Assembly (NCBI GenBank): GCA_002328185.1
Contig: DCWQ01000051.1
Location: 32,241-63,182, forward strand
Source: Dehalococcoidia bacterium UBA2158
Lineage (GTDB): Bacteria; Chloroflexota; Dehalococcoidia; Lucifugimonadales; UBA3495
DNA length: 30,942 nt
Direction of reading: 5' to 3'
Part shown: positions 30,914 through 30,942 of the stretch, piece after piece
Numbering within the stretch: the stretch's first letter is position 1
How the letters are laid out: every line of letters starts with the position of its first letter
Notes under the pieces: generated by a model
Told to the model about the DNA's origin: nothing
The model's input: the letters and a program-made list of their open reading frames with translations, nothing else
The model's database searches: none
Position numbers and translations under genes: made by a program

Positions 30914-30941
30914 GTAATCAACCGTTAGTCATCAACCGTTA
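30914..30941. repeat. 14-bp tandem duplication at the right edge
   Basis: GTAATCAACCGTTA (30914-30927) is followed by GTCATCAACCGTTA (30928-30941), 13 of 14 bases the same. It lies immediately upstream of the HicB-like ATG and might continue past the window. It could be a replication slip or a small binding site. Confidence 0.5.
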
Positions 30942-30942
30942 A

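Noticed and set aside
1..30942. CRISPR array, integrase, transposase, phage or plasmid genes, tRNA or rRNA
   Set aside because: None seen on either strand by eye; the only sign of past gene loss is the P-loop relic at 3388-3590.

Overview
The window looks like a chromosomal segment of a Chloroflexota bacterium, most likely from the Dehalococcoidia/SAR202 side. This is an inference from three things. First, the complex I gene order is D-H-I-J-K-L-M-N with no E, F or G genes. Second, there is a 1489-residue membrane protein of the DUF2298 (Chlor_Arch_YYY) type. Third, the gene neighbourhoods are compact and moderately GC-rich. I found no transposase, integrase, phage gene, CRISPR array, tRNA or rRNA; apart from one degenerate gene relic this is an ordinary housekeeping region.

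Layout. Positions 17-1578 hold two minus-strand alpha/beta hydrolases, followed by a plus-strand medium-chain dehydrogenase (1699-2661) ending in a strong bidirectional hairpin terminator. Positions 2780-3590 are a small patchwork: a tiny ORF pair joined by TAATG, a DUF3303-like small protein, and the frameshifted relic of a P-loop ATPase. Positions 3631-8436 are a minus-strand run leuS, a TM0106-type RecB-like nuclease, and cobI. Positions 8437-8817 are a divergent intergenic region with promoter-like elements for both sides and no other recognisable element. Positions 8818-13705 are a plus-strand potassium-uptake block: a TrkH/KtrB-type channel subunit, a canonical RCK (TrkA/KtrA) subunit, a universal stress protein, an RCK_N-only protein with a degraded nucleotide motif, a second full RCK protein, then pheA 2 bases downstream.

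Positions 13706-14113 contain no plausible protein gene. They hold what I consider the most interesting element: a candidate minus-strand structured RNA with a TTGACA-17-TAACAT promoter, two long nested stem-loops whose only C/A mismatches on the plus strand become G-U pairs on the minus strand, and a closing U-tract. I could not match it to a known RNA family by eye.

Positions 14114-18583 encode the giant GT39-like/DUF2298 membrane protein, separated by a textbook terminator from a glycolytic cluster (21813 down to 18768): a TIGR00725/LOG-like Rossmann protein, enolase and GAPDH, with an extended -10 promoter in front. Positions 21921-30577 are a tightly coupled complex I operon (nuoD-H-I-J-K-L-M-N, minus strand) with stop/start junctions of 0 to 28 bases. 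It is preceded by a HicB-like small protein whose stop lies 2 bases from the nuoD start. The remaining upstream genes of the operon (presumably nuoA, B, C) lie beyond the right edge.

How the parts work together: complex I would generate proton-motive force from an electron donor other than NADH (inferred from the missing NADH module); the Trk/Ktr block would import potassium at the expense of the membrane gradient under nucleotide control; gap and eno supply lower glycolysis or gluconeogenesis; leuS, pheA and cobI are biosynthetic genes that appear simply to be housed in these operons.
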